Source: Candidatus Sumerlaeota bacterium (lineage in GTDB: Bacteria; Sumerlaeota; Sumerlaeia; Sumerlaeales; Sumerlaeaceae). From it: a DNA stretch of 64,000 bases. Numbering within the stretch: position 1 is the stretch's first letter; every line of letters begins with the position of its first letter. The notes under the pieces are model-generated. The model worked only from the letters and a program-made list of their open reading frames with translations, did not search any database and was not told where the DNA came from. Below are positions 26,688 through 35,783 of the stretch, in pieces. Both the position numbers and the translations under genes were made by a program. The DNA is taken from the NCBI GenBank assembly GCA_017161655.1, contig JADFCV010000003.1, forward strand, positions 350,849-414,848. Reading direction: 5' to 3'.

Positions 26688-26739
26688 ATCAAGGGTGTGG
26701 AGTCCTTGATAAGGGGCACTCCCCATGCGGAGTGCCCCT
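26688..26739. terminator. Tandem hairpins between convergent genes, probable bidirectional terminator
   Basis: ATCAAGG/CCTTGAT (26688-26694 with 26704-26710) is followed at once by a perfect 11-bp stem, AGGGGCACTCC/GGAGTGCCCCT (26712-26722 with 26729-26739). No long U-run is present on either strand, but the place between two convergent genes fits transcription termination. Confidence 0.55.
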
Positions 26740-26833
26740 CGTGTTATGTCCCCCGAGCAGCTAATTCAGTGAGAGCTAAGGTTGTTCGTGCAGTTTGCTC
26801 TCTCGCAAGTCGTGCAAAGTCCGATGGATGGGA

Positions 26834-27748
26834 TTATTTGACTCGCGTCATCTCAAACAGTTGTGTTGCCTGGGGACCAAGGAAGCCCTCAAAAAGAACC
26901 TTTTGGCCCGTTGCGGGATCTTCGATGTAGCCCCGCTGAGCGAATTCCATGTAGGCGTAGGTCCATTCGATTTGTCCGATCGAGCCTTCGTTTTTCCGCA
27001 CTGTGACAGGGACGCGTACGGCATGGGTAGCTGTCTGGCGGAGTTTTGATCCGCGCTCTCCCTCAATCTCCTCTTTCATGGGTACACCCCGGCGGCGCAT
27101 CTCTGCCACTAGCCCTTCGATATCGTCGATGGGGGAAACACCATGACGATTGACGTAGCCCGTGAAGTGGTTTACGTTGTAACCGTGGAGCAGCACCCAG
27201 GCGCCATACTGGGAAACCTCATTGACCTTGTGAACGACGTCTTCGAGGACGGGATCCCAGGGAACAGTTTTAAAAAACGCGAAGGAGCGTTCCAGAAGTT
27301 CACGGGAATAGGCCGATTCTCCATCAAGCTGGCTTATGGCTTGGACGTCCTTCTCGCTGAGAATCTCCCGGAAACTGGCAACGCTTTGACGGATGAGCTT
27401 GGCGGTTTCGGGAGGGAGTTCAGCGACACGAAGCTCGCTTACGAAAATTTTTGGGAAATCTGGCTCCTCATGTTGAACGTAGCGGGCGAAAAGGTGTGTG
27501 TCGGGAAACTCGATGGCACCGCGCTCCTGGAAGCCAAGAGCATCCCAGATGCGCTTGACAATCCCAATGCCGAGGTCGTGTCCGCCAACCGTGAGGGCGA
27601 GGGTGCGGAATGCCATGTGATCATTTACGAAGGTTCCGCCAAGCTCTGCGAGCATGTTCTGGTAGGTCTTGGCGTATGGGACGCGGGCAGCGTAATCCTC
27701 CCACATGAGGTCAAGGAGGTCTTTTGCGAACTGTTTTTTCGTGTTCAT
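26834..27748 (-). CDS. DUF1338 family protein (HglS-like 2-oxoadipate dioxygenase fold)
   Basis: The 304-residue protein belongs to DUF1338. Its start region shows AKDLLDLMWEDYAARVPYAK and the conserved NDHMAFRTLAL, whose histidine matches the first metal ligand of the family. A second conserved part is HGYNVNHFTGYVNRHGVSPIDDIE, with likely further ligands. The Pseudomonas member HglS is an iron-dependent 2-oxoadipate dioxygenase/decarboxylase in lysine breakdown; the same activity here is inference. ATG 27748 follows AAGGGG. The open frame reaches back to 27934 but lacks family residues there. Confidence 0.88.
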   Translation of the reverse strand: MNTKKQFAKDLLDLMWEDYAARVPYAKTYQNMLAELGGTFVNDHMAFRTLALTVGGHDLGIGIVKRIWDALGFQERGAIEFPDTHLFARYVQHEEPDFPKIFVSELRVAELPPETAKLIRQSVASFREILSEKDVQAISQLDGESAYSRELLERSFAFFKTVPWDPVLEDVVHKVNEVSQYGAWVLLHGYNVNHFTGYVNRHGVSPIDDIEGLVAEMRRRGVPMKEEIEGERGSKLRQTATHAVRVPVTVRKNEGSIGQIEWTYAYMEFAQRGYIEDPATGQKVLFEGFLGPQATQLFEMTRVK

Positions 27749-27988
27749 AGGGGGCCCCTTATTAAGTTTTCTCCAACCGTTCAGTAATAGTACTAATTGT
27801 ATACTGATTTTGTTCGAAAAGCGGTTGTCAATGCCGCGACGCAGGCGTGGAGCCCGGGGGCAAACCGGCATCAAAGACTTTCGATTCGAATTGGAGCCCA
27901 GTGCACGTCTTGCGCCCAGGTTTGGGCGTGCCAAACGCGACTGCGGGTGAGGGAAGAAGCGGGCAAAGGGAAGCGAGGCCAGTGAGCC

Positions 27989-29941
27989 TCACGGCTCTTT
28001 TTTTGAGTTTTCTGTTCCGGTTGTTTGGAGAAGGTCCTCGCTCACGGTGCCGCCGCACTCTTCTATCCATTTGGCCACAGTTGCTTTGTCCTTCCCCCCA
28101 AGCTCGAGATATTTCTTATAGTTGTCGACGGCTTTGCGGGTGTCCTTGAGGTTTTTGTGGTAAAGAATTCCGAGCGCCAGGTAAAAGTCTGCGTTTTTGG
28201 GGTCGGCGTCGATTGCCTGGAGATAAAAGCTTTCCGCCTCGCGATACAATTTTTTCTTCGCGCTGCCTTCGAGTTCAGTGGCAAGGCGTCTTTTCACGTC
28301 ACCAAGGCGTGCAAGGGCTGGCGCGTAACCAGGGACGTGTTCGAGCGCAATCTGAAGGCGTGTTTCAGCTTGCCGAGGACTTTCTTGCTGGAGGTCAATT
28401 TCAGCAAGCTGTGTCTGAGCTTCGGCGAGGTAGTTTTTGTATTTAAAGGTTAGGTCGGGAATCCGCTCGAGGTACTCCACGACGTTCGACAGCCACTTTT
28501 TTGCCGTGTCGTAGTCCTTTTGGGCGCGTAAGACTTTGCCCATGATAATGTGTGCTTCGATGGCATCAGGTTTGACGGCGAGAACCTGGTTTAAGTTTTC
28601 TTTGGCTTTGTCGTACTCCTCTTGCACGTAAGCAAGTCGCGCACGAGTTAGGAAAGCCTCCCACCGGCTCGGATCTTTGGTTGTCACGTACTCCAGATCC
28701 TTGTCGGCTTTGTCGTAGTTGCCGAGCTGGATCTGGACTTCCGCACGATCAACGTAGGCCTGATAGTTGTCCGGCCGTTTCTTGATCTCCTCGTTGAGTT
28801 GTTCGAGGGCCATATCATAATTTTTCGCATCGATGTAGCTGAGGGCGAGGAATTGGTTGCCGTAGGGGAATGCAGGGTCGGTTTCGAGCAGTTTCTTAAA
28901 GGCGTCGATCGCTTTTTCTGTTTGGCCGAGATCGCGATAAAGTTTTCCGAGCAAGAACCACGCCTGGGCTTTTTTTGGGTCGAGCTCAAGCGCCCGCTGG
29001 AGGTTCGAGATTGTTTCTTCGGCATTCTTGAGCACGGTTTGCTCGCCCATTTTGACGAAGCAGTCGGCGGCGCGGTCGAGTGCGTCGGCGTAGGCGGGGT
29101 ACTTATCCTTGGCGCGCACGCATTCCACGAAGTGCGAGGCTGCTTGTTTATACTCGCCGCGTTGGTAGAGCGCGCGTCCCGCCAGGTAGTGATATTTCAC
29201 GCGCTCCTCCTCGGTCATCTCCTTTTCGCCGTATTGCAGTCCTTTGAGCACTTCCTCGATGCCCTGGTTTTGTGTGAAGGCACTCGCGAGCAGCCGTTCA
29301 CCAAGGAAAAGGTGCGCGCGGTAAAAAGGCTCATAAGTGGCCACGGATTTTTCGAGCTCTTTGTTGGCTTCGACGAAATTCATGCTGTCGAGGAGTTTGA
29401 GCGCGCGCCCAAAATGAGCCTCGGCTTTGAGACGCGCAACCGCGCTTGTTTCCTCCTCGGATAGTCCGAGAGCCATAAGACTTTCAGCACGGCTGATGGC
29501 TTCGTCGAAGCGCTTTGCCTTCACAAGCTCTTGCAGGTTTGCGATGTCCTGCGCGCGGGAGGCGCGAGAAGCTGCGCTTATGGACCTCTCAACGTCGGTG
29601 AGTTTCCCTTCGATACGATTTCGCGCAGGGCTGTCCGCTGGCACCTTTTGGAGAGCGGCCTTGTAGAGTTCCTGCGCGCGAGAATAATTGCGTGCCTCGC
29701 GAGCCGCATCGCCATCGACCTCTTCGGGCACCATCCCATCTCGCTGGATGTTTGCCACTTCGCTCTGCGGCAACTTGAGGGTCCCGAGGCGCGTACGGAT
29801 GACGATCTGCTGGGGTGTTTCTTCCTGAATGGCGCCGATGAGCTGGCGCCCTGAGCGCAATGTGATTGTGTCGCCAGAAACCGTGGAAAGAATCCCAGTT
29901 ACCAGTAGCACTATTGCCGAAATGATGAACCGACGGTCCAC
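27989..29941 (-). CDS. Exported tetratricopeptide-repeat protein
   Basis: From a GTG start with GAGGA 8 nt upstream, the 650-residue protein has a signal peptide (DRRFIISAIVLLVTGILSTV). A small N-terminal beta domain (TITLRSGRQLIGAIQEETPQ to PQSEVANIQRDG) follows, of a kind common before TPRs. Then come at least ten TPR units, e.g. AWFLLGKLYRDLGQTEKAID, AYVDRAEVQIQLGNYDKADK and DFYLALGILYHKNLKDTRKA. TPRs bind other proteins; the partner is not indicated. A TTG start at 29971 is possible. Rich in Lys/Glu, ending in a polar tail. Confidence 0.87.
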   Translation of the reverse strand: MDRRFIISAIVLLVTGILSTVSGDTITLRSGRQLIGAIQEETPQQIVIRTRLGTLKLPQSEVANIQRDGMVPEEVDGDAAREARNYSRAQELYKAALQKVPADSPARNRIEGKLTDVERSISAASRASRAQDIANLQELVKAKRFDEAISRAESLMALGLSEEETSAVARLKAEAHFGRALKLLDSMNFVEANKELEKSVATYEPFYRAHLFLGERLLASAFTQNQGIEEVLKGLQYGEKEMTEEERVKYHYLAGRALYQRGEYKQAASHFVECVRAKDKYPAYADALDRAADCFVKMGEQTVLKNAEETISNLQRALELDPKKAQAWFLLGKLYRDLGQTEKAIDAFKKLLETDPAFPYGNQFLALSYIDAKNYDMALEQLNEEIKKRPDNYQAYVDRAEVQIQLGNYDKADKDLEYVTTKDPSRWEAFLTRARLAYVQEEYDKAKENLNQVLAVKPDAIEAHIIMGKVLRAQKDYDTAKKWLSNVVEYLERIPDLTFKYKNYLAEAQTQLAEIDLQQESPRQAETRLQIALEHVPGYAPALARLGDVKRRLATELEGSAKKKLYREAESFYLQAIDADPKNADFYLALGILYHKNLKDTRKAVDNYKKYLELGGKDKATVAKWIEECGGTVSEDLLQTTGTENSKKEP

Positions 29942-30105
29942 TCTTCGTTCCTCTTCCGCAGCAATTCGCAACTCTAGGATCTATGGAGACAAAATGGAAC
30001 GGCTCAGGCGCTTTGTCAACGTGGGAACGTCATGACCCCGGCGACAGAGAATCGTGGCTCCTCCAGTGACGTGCCGTTACGAGCTGTGGTGGGCACGAGA
30101 TAGAT

Positions 30106-30705
30106 TCAGCGCAAGAGCCCTTTGAGGAAGATCCGCATGACGAAATCTGCGTGGTCGCGAATGTCGTCATCCTTGCCAGTGACGGTGCGATAACGGACGG
30201 CCGCACCAAGCATACCTCGCAGGAGATAGGCAGCCTCCACGGGATCAGCATCTGTGAACAATCCCTCGCTTTGTCCCTGAGCGATGAGGCGCCCCAGAAT
30301 GGCCGTGTTTTGTCGGTAGCGATCGATGTGACTCGGGGTGAGGCAAGATTTCACGAAGCGAATGTCGGAATCGCTATTCTCGACGCCCTCACTCACGACG
30401 GCGGACACAATATAGCTTTGCTGGTAGCGCAACATCAACTCACGCACAAGGCGGGTTAACTTGACGTCGGCTTTGCCGCGATCATTGATGACACGAGTAA
30501 AGAGGTCGGTGGATTCGGCGATGTCTTTGTCGAGGATTCCGTGTATAATAGCCTCGACCGAGGGGAAAGCGGCCTTAAGTTTTTTTACATCAACCTTGGC
30601 TTCTTTCGCGATGTCTTCTAGCGTAGTGTTGGCGCAACCCTTGACTTTGAAAATTTTTTGAGCGGCTTCGAAGACGGTATCAGCAATCGCAGCTTCTTTG
30701 GCCAT
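30106..30705 (-). CDS. TetR/AcrR family transcriptional regulator
   Basis: This 199-residue protein has a TetR-type N-terminal helix-turn-helix (VFEAAQKIFKVKGCANTTLE then DIAKEAKVDVKKLKAAFPS) and a helical ligand-binding C-terminal part. The start has GAGGA and AGGAC upstream. It is divergent from the exported protein gene at 30923. The 217-bp gap holds a 16-bp palindrome next to a good promoter, so control of that gene, of itself, or of both is likely. The inducer is unknown. Confidence 0.9.
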   Translation of the reverse strand: MAKEAAIADTVFEAAQKIFKVKGCANTTLEDIAKEAKVDVKKLKAAFPSVEAIIHGILDKDIAESTDLFTRVINDRGKADVKLTRLVRELMLRYQQSYIVSAVVSEGVENSDSDIRFVKSCLTPSHIDRYRQNTAILGRLIAQGQSEGLFTDADPVEAAYLLRGMLGAAVRYRTVTGKDDDIRDHADFVMRIFLKGLLR

Positions 30706-30841
30706 GTCCTATTCCTCTGTTCCGTTCGCTCCAAAATGGAGATGGGCTACCCTTCTAAAGCTTTGTTTTTCTCGCTTCCGATGGGCAAAAAATCAAGTTG
30801 AAGTTAAGTCGCGCTTGCACAGATACAAGAAAAGCGCGTCA

Positions 30842-30857
30842 ATTCATTATGATGAAT
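30842..30857. promoter_or_regulatory. Palindromic operator candidate for the TetR regulator
   Basis: ATTCAT-TATG-ATGAAT is a perfect 6-bp inverted repeat with 4-bp centre, ending 2 bp before the -35 hexamer of the promoter at 30860-30888, between the tetR-like gene and its divergent neighbour. Confidence 0.5.
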
Positions 30858-30859
30858 CA

Positions 30860-30888
30860 TTGTCGGCCGATTTTATTTCTAGGATAAT
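30860..30888 (+). promoter_or_regulatory. Sigma70-type promoter
   Basis: TTGTCG (30860-30865) and GATAAT (30883-30888) are exactly 17 bp apart and lie 35 bp before the ATG at 30923. Confidence 0.55.
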
Positions 30889-30922
30889 GAGGTTCGCGAC
30901 AGGCGAAGGAGCTGGTTGAACC

Positions 30923-31777
30923 ATGAGAGACAAGAAAATGGTGAGGGCAGCGTGGTTTTCGATCATCGCGGCGGCGGTGTTGCTTTTGCCACTCGCTGTG
31001 ACTGCCGAAGAGTTCAAGCTGCCATCGGCGGAAGAGCTGGCAACCCTGCCCCCGGAAGGCGTTGAGTTCTACGCGGCAGGAATCAAGGCGCTGGATCATA
31101 TTGATTACGAGAGAGCGTATGAAAATCTGGCCAAAGCGGCGGCTTTGCAACCTCGTGCTGTCAGGTTGAACCTGATTGTCGCGGCATTAGCGCTCAAGCA
31201 TGGGCGGTCGAAAAGAGCGGACGAAGCACGCGACTATTACCAGACTGCCATCCGTTCGTATGAGAATATTCTCAACGTGCCAGGGCTTGACCCCACCTTC
31301 CGGCGTGATGTTGAGAATCGACTGAAGATCGCAAAGGATGAGATGGAGATGCTCGCCCAGCGCGATGCTCAGCGCGAGGGGCGGGGGAATATGTTTATTA
31401 AAGAACTGAACCGCGAACTGGCGAAAGCGACAAAAACGCCCAAGCCGGCCACGCAAACTGCCCCACAGGTTCCAAGTGCTGCAGCTGTTGCAGGTGTGGT
31501 GGGAGCACCGGCGGTTCCGGCCGCAGTGCCGGCGCCTTACCCAGGGGCGCAGACGGCTCCAGCTGCTATGCCTGCTCTGCCAGGTGCTCCGGGAGCGCCT
31601 GCAGCGCCGGGCGCGCCTTCAGCCATGCCAAGTTTGCCGGGTGGGCCAGGAGCGCAACCCGGTTTGCCTGCGCTTCCGGGAGCAGGACAACCTGGCGGGC
31701 CGCCAATGCCCGGTGGGCCGGGAGCTCCGCCTGCAGGCGGCCCACCGACCGGTCCCGGCGGCGAGGTTATGATTTAG
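30923..31777 (+). CDS. Exported protein with TPR-like region and Pro/Gly/Ala-rich tail
   Basis: The 284-residue protein has a signal peptide (MVRAAWFSIIAAAVLLLPLA, cleavage near VTAEE), then a helical TPR-like part (YAAGIKALDHIDYERAYENL) to about residue 170. The last 95 residues are low-complexity, with repeats such as PGAPGAPAAPGAP, LPGGPGAQPGLPALPG and GGPPMPGGPGAPP. Such tails form extended linkers or bind surfaces; no function is recognised. GC content rises in the tail because of the Gly/Pro/Ala codons. It is divergent from a TetR regulator and has its own promoter and a terminator downstream. Confidence 0.85.
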   Translation: MRDKKMVRAAWFSIIAAAVLLLPLAVTAEEFKLPSAEELATLPPEGVEFYAAGIKALDHIDYERAYENLAKAAALQPRAVRLNLIVAALALKHGRSKRADEARDYYQTAIRSYENILNVPGLDPTFRRDVENRLKIAKDEMEMLAQRDAQREGRGNMFIKELNRELAKATKTPKPATQTAPQVPSAAAVAGVVGAPAVPAAVPAPYPGAQTAPAAMPALPGAPGAPAAPGAPSAMPSLPGGPGAQPGLPALPGAGQPGGPPMPGGPGAPPAGGPPTGPGGEVMI

Positions 31778-31918
31778 GACATCAGTGGCTCCTGTGATTG
31801 GGGCGGTTTGTGAATAGCTTTAGGCCGAGCGCGGTAAGGCTTGCGGGAAGAAAGCTGATGGAGAAGATTCGGCTTGAAGTTTAGGGCTTAGTGACCGCAT
31901 AGGAATGAAAGGGTAGAG

Positions 31919-31949
31919 AAGTGGGCCCCAAAAGCCCACTTTTTGTTTT
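31919..31949 (+). terminator. Intrinsic terminator upstream of nusA
   Basis: AAGTGGGC (31919-31926) pairs with GCCCACTT (31934-31941), followed by TTTGTTTT. It lies 142 bp past the preceding gene and 56 bp before nusA, so it either ends the upstream transcript or attenuates nusA. A second small stem, GTCCCC-TTA-GGGGAC, follows at 31961-31975. Confidence 0.75.
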
Positions 31950-32004
31950 GGCGCCGGTTCGTCCCCTTAGGGGACAAACAGCGAGTGACAAGGAGAGTTA
32001 GAGC

Positions 32005-33315
32005 ATGAATGCAGAAGCCTTGAAGGCACTCGTGAAACAGTTAGCGAAGGAAAAAGAGCTCGATGTGCAGCTTATCAAGAAGGCCATCGAGGAGGCTATT
32101 ATTGCTGCCTCGCGACGGGCTCTTTCACAATACAAAGAACCTCGAGCGGAACTGGATGTTGAGACCGGCGTTTTGCATCTGTGGGTGAAAAAAACGGTGG
32201 TGCAAGAGGTGACCAATCCACGCACCATGATTTCCCTGCGCGATGCGCGTAAGATTCGCAAGGATGCCCAGGTGGGCGACGAGATTGAGGTGGACGAGGA
32301 CCCCTCGGCGCTTGGCCACGTGGCAGCCCAAAATATGCGCCAAATCCTGGCTCAAAAAATTCAGGATGCAGAGCGGGAGAAAGTTGTTGCTGAATGGACA
32401 GATCGGGTTGGCGAGGTTGTCAATGCCGTCGTGCAGCGCGTCGAACGCGACGGCTCGGTGATTCTGAGTCTGGGTCGAGTGGAAGGCATCCTGCCGCGGC
32501 GCGAGATTCCACCCATGGTGAAATACCAGCCCAATGACAGAATCCGAGTGCTTGTAACGAAAGTTGATCCCACGGCGCGGGGTCCTATGATTCTTACTTC
32601 TCGCACAAGTCCGGACCTTGTGGCAAAATTGTTTGAGCAGGAAGTGCCAGAGATTGCCGATGGCACGGTGAGAATCGTCAGGATCGCGCGTGATCCCGGT
32701 GTTCGCACAAAAATCGCTGTCGAAAGCACGAGCAAAGAAGTGGACCCTGTTGGGGCGTGTGTCGGACTCAAGGGATCGCGCGTGCAGATGATCGTGCGGG
32801 AACTCGACAATGAAAAAATCGATGTTGTGGCTTACTCACCCAAGCTTGAGGAATTTGTGGCTCGAGCACTGGTCCCTGCAGAGATTGCATCTGTTCGCAT
32901 CATTCCTGAGGAACGCAAAGCCATTGTCATTGTGAAAGAGCAGAATCTTTCCCTTGCTATTGGGAAACGCGGACAGAATGCGCGCCTGGCAGCGAAGCTC
33001 ACCGGGCTAACGCTCGATATTCATCCCGAGCGCGAGGAGCAAAAACTCGCGAGTGTGGACCGCGAACAGGTGGAGCAGCGCTACTTGGCGGACCTTCTCT
33101 CTCAGAAGGAAGTCCTTGAGGAGGGCATCCTGGACAAGCTTGCTGCGGCTGGCATCAAGAGTGTCGCGGATTTGACTCAGGCCGATCCCTTCAAGGTTTC
33201 GGAGATATTTGAAAGCGATGTGGACTGGGCACAGGAGTTGATCGAGGACGCGAAGAGCTACCTCGAACAGCTCGAAGACATGCGTAAAACAACCTTCACG
33301 ACCGACGAAAACTAG
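32005..33315 (+). CDS. nusA: Transcription termination/antitermination protein NusA
   Basis: NusA binds RNA polymerase and nascent RNA. In 436 residues the N-terminal RNAP-binding domain (LVKQLAKEKELDVQLIKKAI), the S1 domain (RVGEVVNAVVQRVERDGSVI) and two KH domains (GACVGLKGSRVQMIVRELDN; LAIGKRGQNARLAAKLTG) are all seen. A short helix-hairpin-helix tail follows (DKLAAAGIKSVADLTQ). rimP and infB, its usual neighbours, are not next to it. A terminator-like hairpin and a GTCCCC/GGGGAC stem precede it, which may bear on autoregulation. AAGGAGAG sits before the ATG. Confidence 0.96.
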   Translation: MNAEALKALVKQLAKEKELDVQLIKKAIEEAIIAASRRALSQYKEPRAELDVETGVLHLWVKKTVVQEVTNPRTMISLRDARKIRKDAQVGDEIEVDEDPSALGHVAAQNMRQILAQKIQDAEREKVVAEWTDRVGEVVNAVVQRVERDGSVILSLGRVEGILPRREIPPMVKYQPNDRIRVLVTKVDPTARGPMILTSRTSPDLVAKLFEQEVPEIADGTVRIVRIARDPGVRTKIAVESTSKEVDPVGACVGLKGSRVQMIVRELDNEKIDVVAYSPKLEEFVARALVPAEIASVRIIPEERKAIVIVKEQNLSLAIGKRGQNARLAAKLTGLTLDIHPEREEQKLASVDREQVEQRYLADLLSQKEVLEEGILDKLAAAGIKSVADLTQADPFKVSEIFESDVDWAQELIEDAKSYLEQLEDMRKTTFTTDEN

Positions 33316-33340
33316 ACGCGATCCAACTAGCGCGGGACCT

Positions 33341-34105
33341 TTATGGTTCTGCGCACTCGACGAGAATGACGGTGATGTTGTCGGGGCCTCCAGCGGCGTT
33401 GGCTAATCCGACAAGGTGATTGACGCATTCGCGAAGGGAACTGCGTGAGCGGATGGCATCGGCAATAGTGTCATCATCCACTACACCGGTGAGCCCATCG
33501 CTGGCCAGAACAAAGAGATCGCCTGGCAAAGCGGGAACTGTGACAGTGTCGATCTCAACGTCGAATCTGTTGCCAAGTGCCCGCGTGATGACATTCCGGT
33601 ACCGGTGATTGCGCGCTTCCTCGGCGGTAATGAGTTTTTTTTGCACCTGCTCGTTGACCCAACTGTGGTCACTGGTCAGCGGTGTGAGAGTGTTGCCAGT
33701 GAAACGATAAACGCGTGAGTCACCAACGTGGGCGACGAATGCTTCGTTGTTAGTTATGCGAAGAGCGGCGATAGTTGTCCCCATGCCACCCAATTCCGGA
33801 TTTGCTTGCTGCATGGCGCAAAGCTGCTGATTGGCTAAATGAATCCCGCAGAGGAGTGCGTTGGCATAGACATTCAGTGAGCGGTCGTAGGGATAAGGCC
33901 AGGTGAGTGTGTCGTCGGCCAGGTGGCGGTGAACGAAATCCACGATCGCTTCGATAGCACGGGCGCTCGCCACTTCCCCGGCGGCATGTCCCCCCATGCC
34001 ATCAGCTACGAGATAAAGCCCGATTTCGTCGGATCGATAGAAGGCGTCCTCATTGAGAGAACGCTTCATTCCGACGTCCGTAATGCCAAAAGATTGAAGA
34101 TGCAT
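33341..34105 (-). CDS. PP2C-family serine/threonine phosphatase
   Basis: The 254-residue protein carries the PP2C metal motifs: GMKRSLNEDAF, LVADGMGGHAAGEVAS, VGDSRVYRF, FVLASDGLTGVVDD and GGPDNITVILVE. The family is Mn/Mg-dependent and often counteracts Hanks-type kinases; no kinase gene is in the window. No membrane segment is present. It is convergent with nusA (25 bp) and lies downstream of the double-receiver gene on the same strand. Confidence 0.94.
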   Translation of the reverse strand: MHLQSFGITDVGMKRSLNEDAFYRSDEIGLYLVADGMGGHAAGEVASARAIEAIVDFVHRHLADDTLTWPYPYDRSLNVYANALLCGIHLANQQLCAMQQANPELGGMGTTIAALRITNNEAFVAHVGDSRVYRFTGNTLTPLTSDHSWVNEQVQKKLITAEEARNHRYRNVITRALGNRFDVEIDTVTVPALPGDLFVLASDGLTGVVDDDTIADAIRSRSSLRECVNHLVGLANAAGGPDNITVILVECAEP

Positions 34106-34259
34106 CCAAATGGCTACCTATCTAGGCCGCAATTCATAACTGCCCATCTCGAACACATGTCAGAGTGCAACTTCAGTGCGACGTAACGCAACGATTTTTC
34201 CAAGTTGCATGTTCAAAGCGCGAAATGCGTGGTTTTGTCTATGCGGTGACGTCAATGCC

Positions 34260-35342
34260 TTACTCATCTGCGTGTTCACGCAGGAATTTCTCCAGCTCTG
34301 TCTCCTGCTTGCGCGTGACTTTATCCACGTGCTCTTCAAGAGCCTTTTTTCGCCGATTCTCTTCGAATTCGAATTGCTGGCTTGAAAGCGCTTTTGGGTG
34401 AATGACAAAACCGGGCTGTTCGACAATTGCGTGCAAAGTTGCGCGCAACCGGTCGGGATCGAACGGCTTAGGCACGAATGCGTTTGCACCAAGCCGTAAC
34501 GCGTACTCCTGATCGCGGGGTGAGGATTTTGCTGAAATAACGACAATGGGGGTTTGCGTGAAGCGCTTATTGCGGCGCAGAGACTGGCACAGCTGGTAGC
34601 CGCTCATTTTGGGAAGCATGACGTCCAGGACGATAATGTCAGGTTCGTAGAGGATGATTTTCTCGATCCCCTCCATGCCGTCGAGTGCGCCTGCGATTTC
34701 GAACTCATCTCTGAGTGACATGAGAGCAATCGTCACCACATCTTCATCATCGTCCACGACGACAACGCGTGGTTTGGCAGACTGTGGGTGCGCTGATTTT
34801 GGTGGTGGCGCAGCTTCCAATTTGGGCTGAGCCTCTGGTTGCGACGGTTTCGGTTCGACTTCGACAGCTTGGAACGTGCCGCTTGCATGGGCAAGCGAGA
34901 TTGCGTCCGGCGGCATTTGGTCAAGTTTTTGCAATTCTTCGATTGAGAATCGCTTCTGCTGGAATGGGGGATTCTTTTCTTCAAAGAAGAGATCGACCAC
35001 TTTGAGCAATCGCGCCGGCTCAAAAGGTTTCGTGAGGTAAAGGTTTGCCCCTGCACCGTAACCTTTTACGATGTCTTCCTTGGAGCCGAGCGCAGAGAGG
35101 AAAAGCACCGAGATGTCGCGAAAACGTGGATGGTTTCGGATGACGCGGCAGGTATCGTAACCATCCATGAGGGGCATCATGACGTCGAGGATCACGAAGT
35201 CTGGCTCGACGAGGTCGAGCTTTTGTGCAGCATCAAGACCATCGTGCGCCTCCACCACCTCGTACCTTGGTGCGAGTGTAGCGCGAATGATTGCCCTGAT
35301 GTCTGCCTCATCGTCCACAATGAGAATTCTGCGTTTCGGCAT
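34260..35342 (-). CDS. Double-receiver response regulator
   Basis: Two CheY-like receivers make up most of the 360 residues. The first starts RILIVDDEADIRAIIRATL with acceptor Asp in FVILDVMMPLMDG and Lys in LYLTKPFEP. The second starts RVVVVDDDEDVVTIALMSL with IIVLDVMLPKMSG and AFVPKPFDP. The two are joined by a 60-residue Pro/Glu/Gln/Ala-rich linker. The C-terminal 45 residues are charged and helical, with no output domain I recognise. It may act by protein contact or as a phosphate sink. AAGGGG precedes the ATG. A PP2C phosphatase is its downstream neighbour. Confidence 0.92.
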   Translation of the reverse strand: MPKRRILIVDDEADIRAIIRATLAPRYEVVEAHDGLDAAQKLDLVEPDFVILDVMMPLMDGYDTCRVIRNHPRFRDISVLFLSALGSKEDIVKGYGAGANLYLTKPFEPARLLKVVDLFFEEKNPPFQQKRFSIEELQKLDQMPPDAISLAHASGTFQAVEVEPKPSQPEAQPKLEAAPPPKSAHPQSAKPRVVVVDDDEDVVTIALMSLRDEFEIAGALDGMEGIEKIILYEPDIIVLDVMLPKMSGYQLCQSLRRNKRFTQTPIVVISAKSSPRDQEYALRLGANAFVPKPFDPDRLRATLHAIVEQPGFVIHPKALSSQQFEFEENRRKKALEEHVDKVTRKQETELEKFLREHADE

Positions 35343-35409
35343 TGTCGGCCCCTTTCTCTCAAGAAAACTCTATAACGACACAGGTCGTGCGTCAAGGACG
35401 AGGGGACAA

Positions 35410-35712
35410 TCATTCGTTGTCGTAGGGATTCACCGGGCGGATGTCTTCGCCGGATTCTTCCACTTTCTTCAGAGTTTCCTGGAAGAGTTGATCGAGCTTC
35501 GACTTTTTTGTCTTTTGGGACTCGAGGGCTTTACGGAATTTCTCGTCGGCAAGGGTCTCGCGCTCGCGAACTTTTTTCACGGCATCTTCAAAGCGGTCCC
35601 CAGTTGAGCTGTCCAAGATGGGGCGGCGCACTTCCACAATTTTTCCTGTTCGACGTTCAACGATGAGGATTGTTTTGCACTCTGGGCATGTGATCTGATA
35701 AAAATCATCCAT
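35410..35712 (-). CDS. Small conserved-looking protein with N-terminal CPEC motif
   Basis: This 100-residue protein starts MDDFYQITCPECKTILIVER, a two-cysteine knuckle and beta hairpin, and continues as a highly charged helical region (KKVRERETLADEKFRKALES). With only one Cys pair, metal binding would need dimerisation. The start follows AGGAGGAAATTCCG. Function is not recognised; it lies between nth and the double-receiver gene on the same strand. Confidence 0.75.
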   Translation of the reverse strand: MDDFYQITCPECKTILIVERRTGKIVEVRRPILDSSTGDRFEDAVKKVRERETLADEKFRKALESQKTKKSKLDQLFQETLKKVEESGEDIRPVNPYDNE

Positions 35713-35783
35713 CGGAATTTCCTCCTTCTGTTCTCCTGCCGGTAGCTGCGGCGTTCAATCAAGCCCGATTTCCAAGGGGCGGT

